Counted from the first letter of the stretch, positions 33,697 to 42,635 are shown. The stretch is 64,000 nucleotides of DNA from Citromicrobium sp. (GCA_002729695.1 PBYQ01000032.1:100136-164135), one strand, 5' to 3'. Numbers and translations are program-made. The notes: generated from the sequence alone by a model not told the origin.

Positions 33697-34527
33697 ATGG
33701 ATGAAAAGGGCGAACCCGCTACGGATAGGTATGCCAGCGGCACGGCACGCGGTGGCAGGCTGGCGAGCCTTCTCGCGCTGATCCTCGGCGTCGCACTGCT
33801 GGCGCTGATTGTGCGGACCTTCGCCTTTTCGCTGTTTACGATTCCGAGCGAGAGCATGATGCCCGGCCTAATGCCCGGCGATACCATCGCGGCGGAGAAA
33901 TGGCCGTTCGGCTATTCGAACAACTCGCTGCCCTTCGACCTGCCGCTGATCCCGGGCCGCTGGTTCGCGCACCAGCCCGAGCGTGGCGACGTGGTGATCT
34001 TCAAACATCCGGTGGACCGGACCGACTACGTCAAGCGGGTGATCGGCCTGCCGGGCGACGAGGTAAAGCTGCGCGATGGCTACGTCATCCTCAACGGCCA
34101 GATCCTGAGCCAGTCCGCCACCGACGAGGCGATTGTGCCGGTTGGCCCCAACACCCCATGCGCATGGGGCGGACGCGAGGAGGTCCGGCCTGCCGGGGGT
34201 GCGGACTGCCGTTATCGTCGCAACCGCGAATACCTGCCCTCCGGCGTCAGCTACGAAGTCCTCGACTACGGGCGCACCCCGCAAGACAACTGGGGCCCGC
34301 GCGAGGTGCCCGCTGGCACGCTGTTCGTGCTAGGCGACAATCGCGACAACTCGATGGACAGTCGCTTCCCCGCGGTGCCCGGCGGCGGAGTGGGCTTCGT
34401 GGCGCAGGATCGACTGGTGGGGCAAGCGGGTGCGGTGTTGTGGTCGACCGACGGATCGGGCAGCTGGCTCGATCCCGGCAGCTGGTTCTCCGGCTTGCGA
34501 CGCGAACGCACAGGAAAAGCCCTATGA
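33697..34527 (+). CDS. lepB: Signal peptidase I
   Basis: 276 residues from ATG 33697. One membrane span (LASLLALILGVALLALIVRTFAF) is followed by the catalytic serine S53 in IPSESMMPGL and the catalytic lysine K113 in DYVKRVIGLPGD. The GDNRDNSMDSR box near the C-terminus completes the family set. It cleaves Sec and Tat signal peptides at the outer face of the inner membrane. Its stop overlaps rnc (ATGA), giving the conserved lepB-rnc-era order. Confidence 0.96.
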   Translation: MDEKGEPATDRYASGTARGGRLASLLALILGVALLALIVRTFAFSLFTIPSESMMPGLMPGDTIAAEKWPFGYSNNSLPFDLPLIPGRWFAHQPERGDVVIFKHPVDRTDYVKRVIGLPGDEVKLRDGYVILNGQILSQSATDEAIVPVGPNTPCAWGGREEVRPAGGADCRYRRNREYLPSGVSYEVLDYGRTPQDNWGPREVPAGTLFVLGDNRDNSMDSRFPAVPGGGVGFVAQDRLVGQAGAVLWSTDGSGSWLDPGSWFSGLRRERTGKAL

Positions 34528-35195
34528 CCGACTGGAATACGACGCGCGACTGGCTGGCAGGGGTTGGCTTCGCCGCCGAGGACGAGGCGCTGTGGACCGA
34601 GGCACCGACGCACGGCAGCACGGGCGAGGCGCGCGATTACCAGCGGCTCGAATTCCTCGGCGACCGCGTGCTTGGCCTGACGATCGCCGAATGGCTTTTC
34701 GAAACGGCCGATCGCGCAGCGGAAGGCGCGCTGGCGCAACGGCTCAACGCGCTGGTCAGCAAGGGTGCGTGCGCAAAGGTCGCGCGGGCGATCGGCGTAT
34801 CCGAACATCTCCGCCTTGGACGGCAGGCGCGCGACGATGGCGCGGCGGATAGCGACAATATCCTTGGCGACGTGATGGAATCGCTGCTCGGCGCGCAACT
34901 GCGCGAAGCCGGGTTCGAAAGCGCGCGCGCGCTGGTTCGCAAGCTATGGGCCGATGCCGTGGAGGGCGACACGGGCCGCGCCAAGCACCCCAAGTCCGCC
35001 TTGCAGGAATGGGCTGCCGGCAATCGCCGCCGCCCGCCCGAATACGCGCTGGTCGACCGCTCCGGCCCCGATCACGCGGCGCGCTTCACCGTGCGCGTCT
35101 CTGTGAAGAATATCGGCGAGGCCGAGGCCACGGCGAGCAGCAAGCAGGAGGCGGAGACCGCGGCCGCGAAAGCGTTTATGGAGCAGTATGGGTAG
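34524..35195 (+). CDS. rnc: Ribonuclease III
   Basis: 223 residues. The catalytic domain has the signature RLEFLGDRVLG (about residues 41-51) and the second acidic pair in DNILGDVMESLLGA. A double-stranded RNA-binding domain fills about 148-220 (HPKSALQEWAAGNRRRPPEY, then ASSKQEAETAAAKAF). It processes rRNA precursors and regulatory duplexes. It overlaps lepB by four bases. Confidence 0.96.
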   Translation: MTDWNTTRDWLAGVGFAAEDEALWTEAPTHGSTGEARDYQRLEFLGDRVLGLTIAEWLFETADRAAEGALAQRLNALVSKGACAKVARAIGVSEHLRLGRQARDDGAADSDNILGDVMESLLGAQLREAGFESARALVRKLWADAVEGDTGRAKHPKSALQEWAAGNRRRPPEYALVDRSGPDHAARFTVRVSVKNIGEAEATASSKQEAETAAAKAFMEQYG

Positions 35196-35211
35196 CCCAA
35201 GCTTGCACACG

Positions 35212-35239
35212 CCCTTCGACAGGCTCAGGACGAGCGGAA
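35212..35239. repeat. Short dispersed repeat of the CCTTCGACAGGCTCAGGACGA type
   Basis: The rnc-era gap contains cgcccttcgacaggctcagg followed by acgagcgg. This short motif is known to me as a very frequent intergenic word in several GC-rich proteobacteria, including sphingomonads. Only one copy was seen here. It ends directly before the era ATG and would supply part of its leader. Confidence 0.55.
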
Positions 35240-35240
35240 C

Positions 35241-36185
35241 ATGACTGATTCAGAGAATTTATCCGCCAAGGGCGGTGAGAAAAAGCAGAAATGCGGCGTA
35301 GTCGCCGTTCTCGGCGCGCCCAACGCGGGCAAATCCACGCTGGTGAACGCGCTGGTCGGCCAGAAGGTCGCGATCGTCAGCCCCAAGGCGCAGACCACGC
35401 GCGCGCGGATGCTCGGCATCGCGCTGCATGAAACTGCCGATGCCAACACGCAGATGATCCTGGTCGACACGCCCGGCATCTTCGCGCCCAAGCGGCGGCT
35501 CGACCGCGCGATGGTGAATGCCGCCTGGGAAGGCGCGGAGAGCGCCGATGCGGTGCTGCTGCTGGTGGACCCGATCAAGCAGCGACGGCACGAGCTTGAG
35601 CCGCTGCTAGAACAGCTTGCCACCCGGCCCGAGAAGAAGCTGCTGGTGCTCAACAAGGTCGACATCGCCAAGAAGGAGCCACTGCTGGCATTGGCGCAGG
35701 AACTCTCCGCCAAGGTCGATTTTGCGGAAATCTATTTCATCTCCGCGCTCACCGGCGACGGCGTGACCGAGCTGAAGGATGCGCTTGCCGCCGAGATGCC
35801 CGACGGCGAATGGATGTACCCGGAGGATCAGGTCTCCGACGCATCAGAACGCCTGCTCGCGACCGAGATCACCCGCGAACAGCTCTATCGCCAGCTGCAC
35901 GAGGAACTGCCCTACGACAGCATGGTCCGGCCCGAGAAATATATCGAGCGCAAGGACGGCAGCGTCGAAATCCACCAGCAGATCATCGTCGCTCGCGACA
36001 ACCAGCGGATGATCGTGCTCGGCAAGGGTGGCAGCATGATCAAGTCGATCGGTCAGGCCGCGCGCGAGGAACTAAGCGAGCTGTTGGGTCGCAAGGTGCA
36101 CCTGTTCCTGCACGTCAAGGCGACCGAAAACTGGGCCGAGGACAAGGAAATGTTCGAGGAAATGGGCTTGGATTGGGTGCGTTGA
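35241..36185 (+). CDS. era: GTPase Era
   Basis: 314 residues. The G domain has G1 GAPNAGKS (G25-S32), the switch region KAQTTRARM, G3 DTPG and G4 NKVD (LVLNKVDIAKK). The C-terminal KH domain contains IIVARDNQRMIVLGKGGSMIKSIGQAAR, read here in short blocks. Era binds the 3' end of 16S rRNA during 30S assembly. It follows rnc, as in most proteobacteria. Confidence 0.97.
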   Translation: MTDSENLSAKGGEKKQKCGVVAVLGAPNAGKSTLVNALVGQKVAIVSPKAQTTRARMLGIALHETADANTQMILVDTPGIFAPKRRLDRAMVNAAWEGAESADAVLLLVDPIKQRRHELEPLLEQLATRPEKKLLVLNKVDIAKKEPLLALAQELSAKVDFAEIYFISALTGDGVTELKDALAAEMPDGEWMYPEDQVSDASERLLATEITREQLYRQLHEELPYDSMVRPEKYIERKDGSVEIHQQIIVARDNQRMIVLGKGGSMIKSIGQAAREELSELLGRKVHLFLHVKATENWAEDKEMFEEMGLDWVR

Positions 36186-36227
36186 TCGCGCTATTCTGAA
36201 CGCCGGAATTTTTGCGGAGAAATTGCA

Positions 36228-36659
36228 ATGCGTATCGCCAGGATAGCCGCCCTTGCCAGCACTCTGACCGCCGCACTCGCGCTGGGCGGCTGCGCTACCT
36301 ATCCGGCAGAAGATGCTGCGATGGCTTCGTGCCCGCACGTCAGCCGCGACTGGCAAGCATGGATCAGCGCGATGCCGGGCCCCGATGCGAAGCGCACGCT
36401 GCATATCACGGGCATGGTTGACATGCCGACGCCCGGTTACTCGGTGAAGCTGGTGGGCGGCCCCGCCGATCGCATGCAGCCGCCGGGCCTTCGTTTCCAG
36501 CTGGAAGCGACCCCGCCCGATGGCATGGTGACGCAGGTGATCACCTCTGCCGAGGTGAATTACAGCGAACCGACGCCCTACCCGCAAGTCCGCGAGATCA
36601 TGATCTCCTGCGGCGACCGCCCGCTGGCGACCATTACCGAAGTGCCGGTGGCGCAGTAG
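36228..36659 (+). CDS. Small lipoprotein of unknown function
   Basis: 143 residues with a lipoprotein signal (TAALALGGCATYP, lipid cysteine C22). The mature part has MASCPHVSRDWQAWISAMPGP, LHITGMVDMPTPGYSVKL and EIMISCGDRP, a beta-sandwich-like pattern without catalytic motif. It is probably an outer-membrane lipoprotein. It stands 42 bases after era; GGAG lies about 11 bases before the ATG. Confidence 0.8.
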   Translation: MRIARIAALASTLTAALALGGCATYPAEDAAMASCPHVSRDWQAWISAMPGPDAKRTLHITGMVDMPTPGYSVKLVGGPADRMQPPGLRFQLEATPPDGMVTQVITSAEVNYSEPTPYPQVREIMISCGDRPLATITEVPVAQ

Positions 36660-36674
36660 GGCGTCGCGTCCAGT

Positions 36675-36705
36675 CCTCCCCATTTTGCAAAGCCAAATGG
36701 GGAGG
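36675..36705. repeat. Intergenic hairpin between two convergent small genes
   Basis: CCTCCCCATTT (36675-36685) and AAATGGGGAGG (36695-36705) form an 11-bp stem with a 9-nt loop, then GTGGGCCGGTGCCGTAAGGC. The core is shared with the CCTCCCCA hairpin at 20600-20617. It can act as a terminator for the lipoprotein gene, although no T-tract follows. Confidence 0.65.
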
Positions 36706-36745
36706 TGGGCCGGTGCCGTAAGGCAGCGGGTCGGAGGGGCAATCT

Positions 36746-36928
36746 CTACCGCTTTTTCGCGATCGCGATCTTGTTCTTCTTCGCAAAGTCCTTGGTCGAT
36801 TCCTCGCTGCGGTTCAGGGCCTTGGCGATCTGCTTGAGGCCCTGCCCCTTGGAGGCGAGCGTCTTGAGCTGGCCCGCCTCCTCACCAGTCCAGGGCTGTT
36901 TGTGTCGCTCGAACTTGTCCTTCGCCAT
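36746..36928 (-). CDS. Small basic HTH-like protein (SANT/Myb-like)
   Basis: 60 residues, very lysine-rich. WTGEEAGQLKTLASKGQGLKQ and then IAKALNRSEESTKDFAKKNK form a three-helix DNA-binding pattern like a Myb/SANT or GcrA-type helix-turn-helix. It may be a nucleoid or regulatory protein. It lies upstream of no gene on its strand and is flanked on both sides by hairpin repeats. Its composition and start fit a real gene. Confidence 0.72.
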   Translation of the reverse strand: MAKDKFERHKQPWTGEEAGQLKTLASKGQGLKQIAKALNRSEESTKDFAKKNKIAIAKKR

Positions 36929-36944
36929 GATCTCATGTCCTTTC

Positions 36945-37020
36945 CCTCTCCCCGTGCGGGGAGAGGATAGCGCAGATTGCTCCGTTAGGAGCTAGCGGAG
37001 CTTGGTGAGGGGCGAGCGAC
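36945..37020. repeat. Intergenic hairpin repeat, copy B
   Basis: CCTCTCCCC (36945-36953), loop GTGC, GGGGAGAGG (36958-36966), then GATAGC and later GCGGAGCTTGGTGAGGGGC. The stem, loop and GATAGC are identical to copy A at 20490. It lies 17 bases upstream of the small HTH gene start. Confidence 0.82.
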
Positions 37021-37084
37021 GCCTTTGAAGCCCGGCAGCCCCTCTCCAACTTCGGCCAGGTCGCTTCGCTCCCGGCCTTCGTAT

Positions 37085-37106
37085 CCTCTCCCCGATCGGG
37101 GAGAGG
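37085..37106. repeat. Intergenic hairpin repeat, copy C
   Basis: CCTCTCCCC (37085-37093), loop GATC, GGGGAGAGG (37098-37106), ending 3 bases from the topA stop. It has the same stem as copies A and B but in the opposite overall arrangement: the CCCCTCTCCAACTTCGGCC flank comes before it. B and C together could form a larger cruciform across 36945-37106. Confidence 0.78.
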
Positions 37107-37108
37107 GA

Positions 37109-39679
37109 TCACTCCTTTGCAGGGGCCTTCTTCGCCGCAGGCTTCTTCGCGGCTGCCTTCTTTTTGGCCGGAGCCTTCTTCTTGGCAGGCGCCTTTTTCT
37201 TTTTCTTGGCCGGGCCCTTGGCGGCGCGGGCGTCGATCAGGGCGATCGCCTGCTCGTCGGTCACATCCTCGGGCTTTACGTCCTTGGGGATGGTCGCGTT
37301 GGTGGTGCCGTCGGTGACGTAGGGGCCGTAGCGGCCCGGCATCACCTTCATCTCGGCCTCGGAGGTCGGGTGCTTGCCAAGCACCTTGATCGGCTCCGCT
37401 TTCGCGCGCCCACGGCCACCCTTCTGTGCCGCCTCGGCGAGCATCGTCACCGCGGCGTTCATGCCAGTGTCGAACACATCCATCGTGCTCGTCAGCTTGG
37501 CATACTTGCCGTCATGCCTGAGATACGGTCCGTAACGTCCTAAATTGGCTTCGATATCCTTACCCGTCTCCGGATGCTTCCCAACAATGCGCGGCAGGCT
37601 CAACAACTTGAGCGCCATCTCCAGATCGAGTTCGCCGATATCCTTGGGAATGCTCGACCGTTTGGCTTCCTTGCCCTCGCCCAGCTGAAGGTACGGCCCA
37701 AAGCGGCCCGTCTTGCGCTCGACCGGCAGGCCCGTTTCGGGGTCGTTGCCGAGCACTGCATCTTCGGCGACTGCGTCGGCATCCGCACCCGGCTGCGCGA
37801 AGCGGCGGGTGAACTTGCACTCGGGGTAATTCTCGCACGCGACGAAGGCACCAAAGCGCCCACCACGCAGGTGCAGCCGTCCACCGGCGCGGCCTTCCTG
37901 GTCGCACAGCGGGCAGAAGCGCGGGTCCTTGCCGTCGGCGCGTTCGGGGAAGAGGTAGTCGGACAGGAAGGTGTCGAGCACCGCCGTGATGTCCGACGGT
38001 TTCTGCTCCATCACCTCGTCGGACTTCGGCTTGAAGTCCTTCCAGAACGCTTCGAGGATCGCCTTCCACTCGGCGCGGCCGCCGGAGACATCGTCGAGCT
38101 CTTCCTCCATCCCCGCCGTGAAGTCGTAGGCGACATAGGTGGGGAAGAAACGTTCGAGGAAGGCGGTCAGCAGACGGCCCGATTCCTCGGCGAAGAAGCG
38201 GTTCTTGTCGATCCGCACATATTCGCGGTCGCGCAGAGTCTGGATGGTCGATGCGTAGGTCGACGGGCGCCCGATGCCGAGCTCCTCCAGCTGCTTGACC
38301 AGCGATGCTTCGGAATAGCGCGGCGGCGGCTGGGTGAAGTGCTGGTTCGCCTCGACCGACTTGCGCGCTGGGCTATCGCCTTCGCGCATGTGTGGCAGCA
38401 GGCCACCATCGTCGTCGTCCTTGTCGTCGAAGCTTTCCTGATAGACTGCGAGGAAGCCGGGGAACTTCACCACCTGGCCGGTCGCGCGAAGCGAGTGCTG
38501 CCCGCTGCCCTCGGTCAGCGTGACCGTGGTCCGTTCGAGCTGCGCGGTCGCCATCTGGCTCGCCAGAGCGCGCTTGAAGATCAGGTCGTACAGGCGCGCC
38601 TCGTCGCCCGAGCCTGCCTTGTCCTTGCGGAAGTCGGTCGGCCGGATGGCTTCGTGCGCTTCCTGGGCATTCTTCGCCTTGGTCTTGTAATAGCGCGGCT
38701 TTTCCGGGCGATACTCGGCGGAGTAACGATCGGTGATCGCATCGCGGCAGGCGTCGATCGCGCTCTGGTCCATCTGCACGCCGTCGGTACGCATGTAGGT
38801 GATCGCGCCCGCTTCGTAGAGCGACTGCGCGCACCGCATCGTATGGCTGGCCGAGAAGCCGAGCTTGCGCGCGGCCTCCTGCTGCAAGGTCGAGGTGGTG
38901 AACGGCGGCGCGGGGTTGCGTTTGACCGGCTTGGTCTCGATCCCCTCGACCGTAAAGCGCCCTTCCTCGACCGCCTGCTTGGCGGCCATCGCACTGCCCT
39001 CGTCGCCCAGCGTCATCTTGTCGAGCTTCTTGCCGTCGAGCGTTACCAGCCGGGCGGTGAATGGCGTGCCGTCCTGCTCGAAATTGGCGAGGATGCTCCA
39101 GTATTCTTCCGCCTTGAACGCCTCGATCTCGCGCTCGCGGTCGACGATGATGCGCAGCGCGACCGACTGGACGCGGCCCGCCGACTTGGCGCCGGGCAGC
39201 TTGCGCCACAGCACGGGCGAAAGCGTGAAGCCGAACAGGTAATCGAGCGCGCGGCGCGCCAGGTATGCGTCGATCAGATCCTGATCGAGCGCGCGCGGTT
39301 TCTTCATCGCCTCGGTCACGGCCGGCTTGGTGATCGCGTTGAAGGTCACCCGGTCGACATTGGTCGGCAGGGCTTTGCGCTTCTTGAGCATGTCCAGCAC
39401 GTGCCAGCTGATCGCTTCCCCCTCGCGATCAGGGTCGGTTGCGAGGACGAGGCGGTCGGCGTTCTTCGCCGCATCGGCGATCGCCTTGACCTGCGCACGC
39501 TTGCGCTGGTCGGAATAGATTTCCCAGTCCATCGCGAAATCCTCGTCCGGCCGCACGCTGCCGTCCTTGGGCGGCAGGTCGCGGATGTGGCCGTAGGAGG
39601 CGAGAACCTTGAAGTCCTTGCCGAGATATTTCTCGATGGTTTTGGCTTTGGCCGGTGATTCGACGATGACAAGTTGCAT
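37109..39679 (-). CDS. topA: DNA topoisomerase I
   Basis: 856 residues. The TOPRIM domain is at the N-terminus (MQLVIVESPAKAKTIEKYLG, with DPDREGEAISWH). The active-site tyrosine is in ITYMRTDG. A zinc-type C-terminal repeat follows (FCPLCDQEGRAGGRL, then CENYPECKF) with further GRYGPYL repeats. The final 35 residues are almost only Lys, Ala and Pro (KKKKAPAKKKAPAKKKAAAK), a basic tail common in alphaproteobacterial TopA. It relaxes negative supercoils. Confidence 0.97.
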   Translation of the reverse strand: MQLVIVESPAKAKTIEKYLGKDFKVLASYGHIRDLPPKDGSVRPDEDFAMDWEIYSDQRKRAQVKAIADAAKNADRLVLATDPDREGEAISWHVLDMLKKRKALPTNVDRVTFNAITKPAVTEAMKKPRALDQDLIDAYLARRALDYLFGFTLSPVLWRKLPGAKSAGRVQSVALRIIVDREREIEAFKAEEYWSILANFEQDGTPFTARLVTLDGKKLDKMTLGDEGSAMAAKQAVEEGRFTVEGIETKPVKRNPAPPFTTSTLQQEAARKLGFSASHTMRCAQSLYEAGAITYMRTDGVQMDQSAIDACRDAITDRYSAEYRPEKPRYYKTKAKNAQEAHEAIRPTDFRKDKAGSGDEARLYDLIFKRALASQMATAQLERTTVTLTEGSGQHSLRATGQVVKFPGFLAVYQESFDDKDDDDGGLLPHMREGDSPARKSVEANQHFTQPPPRYSEASLVKQLEELGIGRPSTYASTIQTLRDREYVRIDKNRFFAEESGRLLTAFLERFFPTYVAYDFTAGMEEELDDVSGGRAEWKAILEAFWKDFKPKSDEVMEQKPSDITAVLDTFLSDYLFPERADGKDPRFCPLCDQEGRAGGRLHLRGGRFGAFVACENYPECKFTRRFAQPGADADAVAEDAVLGNDPETGLPVERKTGRFGPYLQLGEGKEAKRSSIPKDIGELDLEMALKLLSLPRIVGKHPETGKDIEANLGRYGPYLRHDGKYAKLTSTMDVFDTGMNAAVTMLAEAAQKGGRGRAKAEPIKVLGKHPTSEAEMKVMPGRYGPYVTDGTTNATIPKDVKPEDVTDEQAIALIDARAAKGPAKKKKKAPAKKKAPAKKKAAAKKPAAKKAPAKE

Positions 39680-39775
39680 GAGAGTGGGGGCGTTCCTTCA
39701 CGTGTACGTACGCGCGAGAGTGGGAATCGGTTGGCCGGTTCGTCAAGCGCGTTCGAGATCCCAACCCGAATTTTC

Positions 39776-39802
39776 GTCACCCCGGACTGGATACGGGGTG
39801 AC
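39776..39802. repeat. Hairpin upstream of topA
   Basis: GTCACCCCG (39776-39784) and CGGGGTGAC (39794-39802) form a 9-bp stem with a 9-nt loop in the 149-bp gap between topA and the membrane protein gene. The CGTCACCCCGGA form is a common intergenic palindrome in this group of bacteria. It may terminate the upstream minus-strand gene. Confidence 0.6.
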
Positions 39803-39828
39803 GTGGGAAGAGCGGCTATGAGTGAACC

Positions 39829-40581
39829 CTAATCAAACACATCCGCCACGCTGGTGTCTGCAGGTGCGACGAGGTGGAACACCGCCATCGAGAACGCGAA
39901 GTTCAGCGCATTGCCGAAAGTCTCGACGAAGGAGGAGAGCGTCACGCCGAGGGCGAACATGGGTGAGAACAGACCGCCCCCGCCCGTCGCAATGCCCGTT
40001 CCCATAACCACTCCCAAGATCACGGAGTTCAAGACCGTCAGTCCGATCCACAGAAGCAGGCCAGCGCCGAAGATGGACCAGCCATGGCCCTTGGTCGCCT
40101 CCCAGCTCGCGCCAAGGCTGTCGGTGATCGAGTGCTCGCCACTGAGCAGATAGCCATTGGCAGCCGACCAGCGGACCATCACGATGATGCCGGGAATGAA
40201 CAGAAGCATGAATCCGATCCCCACGCCGATGCCGGCGAGAATGGACATGCCGACAAAGCTCCAGAAGCGCGCTCCTGCGCTCATCGACCGACCGAGAGCG
40301 TGCAGCATTTGCACCAGCAGGAAATAACTGGCGATGACGAACAGCACCATGTTCCCCAGTGCGAAGAGCCCCTGGAAAAGGCCGGCCGTCTGGGTGTCGA
40401 TCCCTCCGCCGATCCACCGGGCGGAGAACAGGTTGTCCTCCATCGATACGAGGCCGAAGAGCCCGCCGATCCCCGAAAAGATGCCGAGGACCAGCACGTA
40501 GATCAGCACGGCCCGCCCCGCCCCGCCGATCACATCGACCGTCTGGCTTAGAATTCCGCTGACATCCGCTTCACGATCCAT
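39829..40581 (-). CDS. Polytopic membrane protein of unknown function
   Basis: 250 residues with about five to six hydrophobic segments (AVLIYVLVLGIFSGIGGLFG, NMVLFVIASYFLLVQML, FVGMSILAGIGVGIGFMLLF, GAGLLLWIGLTVLNSVIL, ALNFAFSMAVFHLVAP). The central PGIIVMVRWSAANGYLLSGE and SITDSLGASWEATKGHGW resemble YciC/DUF975-like membrane proteins. An acidic tail ends the protein. Function is unknown; a lipid or envelope role is possible. Confidence 0.78.
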   Translation of the reverse strand: MDREADVSGILSQTVDVIGGAGRAVLIYVLVLGIFSGIGGLFGLVSMEDNLFSARWIGGGIDTQTAGLFQGLFALGNMVLFVIASYFLLVQMLHALGRSMSAGARFWSFVGMSILAGIGVGIGFMLLFIPGIIVMVRWSAANGYLLSGEHSITDSLGASWEATKGHGWSIFGAGLLLWIGLTVLNSVILGVVMGTGIATGGGGLFSPMFALGVTLSSFVETFGNALNFAFSMAVFHLVAPADTSVADVFD

Positions 40582-40611
40582 CGATTTCCCCCTGTTAACC
40601 CGGCCTTGCGA

Positions 40612-40839
40612 TCACTCGCCCGGCACCCCGTCCGCACTCTCTCCTGCACCATCGCGCGATGCAAGCCCCGCCAGTGCTGTGAGCGCCTTCGGGATGCGCG
40701 CCCGCGATGCTTCCGCGTCCTTGGTCTGAAACAAGGGAGCCACCGCGATCACTCCCAATAACCCAGTTCCCCAGCCAAGGATCGCCGCTGGCTTACGGCC
40801 GTCACGGCGCGGAGGACAAGCTGACCCGGCCCCCGGCAT
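40612..40839 (-). CDS. Possible small membrane protein (uncertain)
   Basis: 75 residues if begun at ATG 40839, which lies inside the 3' end of dprA in another frame. It has one hydrophobic segment (AAILGWGTGLLGVIAVAPLF) and an Ala/Gly-rich tail ending SADGVPGE. Nothing else in the 220-bp gap between dprA and the membrane protein gene explains it. The start is doubtful and no family is recognised. Confidence 0.3.
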   Translation of the reverse strand: MPGAGSACPPRRDGRKPAAILGWGTGLLGVIAVAPLFQTKDAEASRARIPKALTALAGLASRDGAGESADGVPGE

Positions 40840-41902
40840 GCCGCTCGAGCCGCCCGGCGATCTCCAGCTCCAGCAGCGCAAGTTGCACCGCCGCTGCACT
40901 ACCGCCGGACTGTCGGATCAGTTCATCGACAGCGACCGGCGCGGTGGTCAGCAGGTCGGTGATGTCGGCTGGCGATGCTTCCTCGAAATCTTCGGGCACC
41001 GGTTCGAAACGGCTTGTCGGTTCGCGGAAGGTGCTGCGCGGGCTCCCCTCGAACGTGCTGAGCAATTCGACCACGTCGGATGGCTCCTGCACCAGCACCG
41101 CACCTTCGCGGATCAGGTGGTTGCAACCATGGCTGCGCGCATCGAGAGGGCTGCCGGGGATCGCCATCACCTCGCGCCCGTATTCGCCCGCCAGCCGCGC
41201 GGTGATGAGGCTGCCGGACTTGACCGCCGCCTCCACCACCAGCGTGCCGAGCGCGAGGCCTGCGATGATCCGGTTGCGGCTGGGGAAGTGGCTGCCGCGC
41301 GGCTCGGTGCCCGGCGGTTGCTCGGCGATCAGCAGCCCTTCGCTCGCGATCCGTTCCTGCAAGTCGGCATGCTGCGGCGGGTAGGCGATCTCGATCCCGC
41401 TGGCGATCACGCCGACGGTGTGCGGGAAAGCCCCCTCGTGCGCCGCACCGTCGATCCCGCGCGCCAGCCCGGAAACGACGACGAAGCCTTCTGCGGAGAG
41501 CGCTTGCGCGAAGTCGCGCGCGATCTTCACCGCCGCCGCGCTGGCATTGCGCGCGCCGACCATCGCGACCACCGGCTTGCTCGCCAGCGATAGGTCGCCC
41601 TTGTAGGTGATGATCGGCGGTGCGCCCTCGCATTCGGTGAGCGCTTGCGGATAGTCGGGCTGATCGTGGAACAGGTAGCGCGCACCGTGGCGCTTCACCG
41701 CGTCGATCTCGCGACGAACGGCTTCCTCACGCGCAAGCTGGTGGTGCCCTCCGCCCGCCATGGCGAGATTGGACAGGGCCTCGACCGCCGCCTCCCCAGT
41801 GCCATAACGGGCGAGCAATTGCGCGAAGGTCACCGGGCCGATCCGGGGGCTGCGGAGCAGGCGGATGCGCGCGAACGCTTCGGCCTGAGAAAGCTGCGTC
41901 AT
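40802..41902 (-). CDS. dprA: DNA-processing protein DprA
   Basis: 366 residues. The Rossmann-like domain carries VAMVGARNASAAAVKIARDF, VVSGLARGIDGAAHEGAF and IAEQPPGTEPRGSHFPSRNRIIAGLA. A SAM-like N-terminal domain precedes it and a short winged-helix C-terminal domain (LAPVAVDELIRQSGGSAAAV) follows. DprA loads RecA on single-stranded DNA taken up by transformation. Competence transport genes are not in the window. It lies downstream of plsY on the same strand. Confidence 0.95.
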   Translation of the reverse strand: MTQLSQAEAFARIRLLRSPRIGPVTFAQLLARYGTGEAAVEALSNLAMAGGGHHQLAREEAVRREIDAVKRHGARYLFHDQPDYPQALTECEGAPPIITYKGDLSLASKPVVAMVGARNASAAAVKIARDFAQALSAEGFVVVSGLARGIDGAAHEGAFPHTVGVIASGIEIAYPPQHADLQERIASEGLLIAEQPPGTEPRGSHFPSRNRIIAGLALGTLVVEAAVKSGSLITARLAGEYGREVMAIPGSPLDARSHGCNHLIREGAVLVQEPSDVVELLSTFEGSPRSTFREPTSRFEPVPEDFEEASPADITDLLTTAPVAVDELIRQSGGSAAAVQLALLELEIAGRLERHAGGRVSLSSAP

Positions 41903-41978
41903 GCGCGAGTCCCAGCAAAAGCTGGGACCTGCATCGGACGAGCGCCCAACCGTGGGAGGTTCCTGCTTTCGCAGGAAC

Positions 41979-42635
41979 TCACTTCTTCTGCCCCACGCGC
42001 GGCTCCTCGCCGCGCATCAGCCGCCCGATATTGGCGCGGTGTTGGATCAACACGACCACCGCAATCGCGACCAGCGGCCAGATCACCTGCGGATAGCCCA
42101 TCAGCCACGCAACGGCGGGGGAAAGCACGACCGTGGTCATCGAGGATACCGACGATATCCGCGTAAGCGACAGGGTCGCGGCCCAGATCGCAGCACACGC
42201 CAGCATCGCCGGCCATGCCAGCGCAAGAAGGACTCCGGCGGCGGTGGCGAAGCCCTTGCCCCCCTTGAAGCGCAGCCACGGCGTCCAACAGTGCCCCGCC
42301 ACGGCCGCAACCGCTGCTACCCCCTGCGCCAGCGCCCGCTCCTGCCCCGTGCCGTCGAGCGCATAGATCATCCCCGCGATCACCACGGGCAGCGCGCCCT
42401 TCGCCGCGTCGAGCAGCACGGTCGCCGCCGCCAGCTTCTTGTTGCCGGTCCGCAGCACGTTGGTCGCGCCGATGCTGCCGCTGCCGATGCTGCGGATATC
42501 GCCCAACCCGGCGGCGCGCGTCAGGAGCAGCCCGAAGGGGATCGATCCGAAGGCGAAGGCGAGGACGGCGATCAGGACAATCTGGATATCGAGGTCGAGA
42601 ATCTCTCGTCTCCCGTTGAAATGGCTTTTTCGCAA
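41979..42635 (-). CDS. plsY: Acyl-phosphate glycerol-3-phosphate acyltransferase
   Basis: 218 residues as drawn from TTG 42635. PlsY motifs are AFGSIPFGLLL, GSGSIGATNVLRTG, GHCWTPWLRFKGGKGFATA and a final span. It transfers acyl groups from acyl-phosphate to glycerol-3-phosphate, the first step of phospholipid synthesis in the inner membrane. The start is uncertain: family members usually begin close to the first span (DIQIVLIAVLAF), where GGGAG lies before an ATT codon; no ATG or GTG is available there. Confidence 0.92.
   Translation of the reverse strand: MRKSHFNGRREILDLDIQIVLIAVLAFAFGSIPFGLLLTRAAGLGDIRSIGSGSIGATNVLRTGNKKLAAATVLLDAAKGALPVVIAGMIYALDGTGQERALAQGVAAVAAVAGHCWTPWLRFKGGKGFATAAGVLLALAWPAMLACAAIWAATLSLTRISSVSSMTTVVLSPAVAWLMGYPQVIWPLVAIAVVVLIQHRANIGRLMRGEEPRVGQKK

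Noticed and set aside
34564..34674. RNase III signature with R instead of S (GDRVL rather than GDSVL).
   Set aside because: This variant is common in alphaproteobacterial RNase III; all acidic catalytic residues are present.
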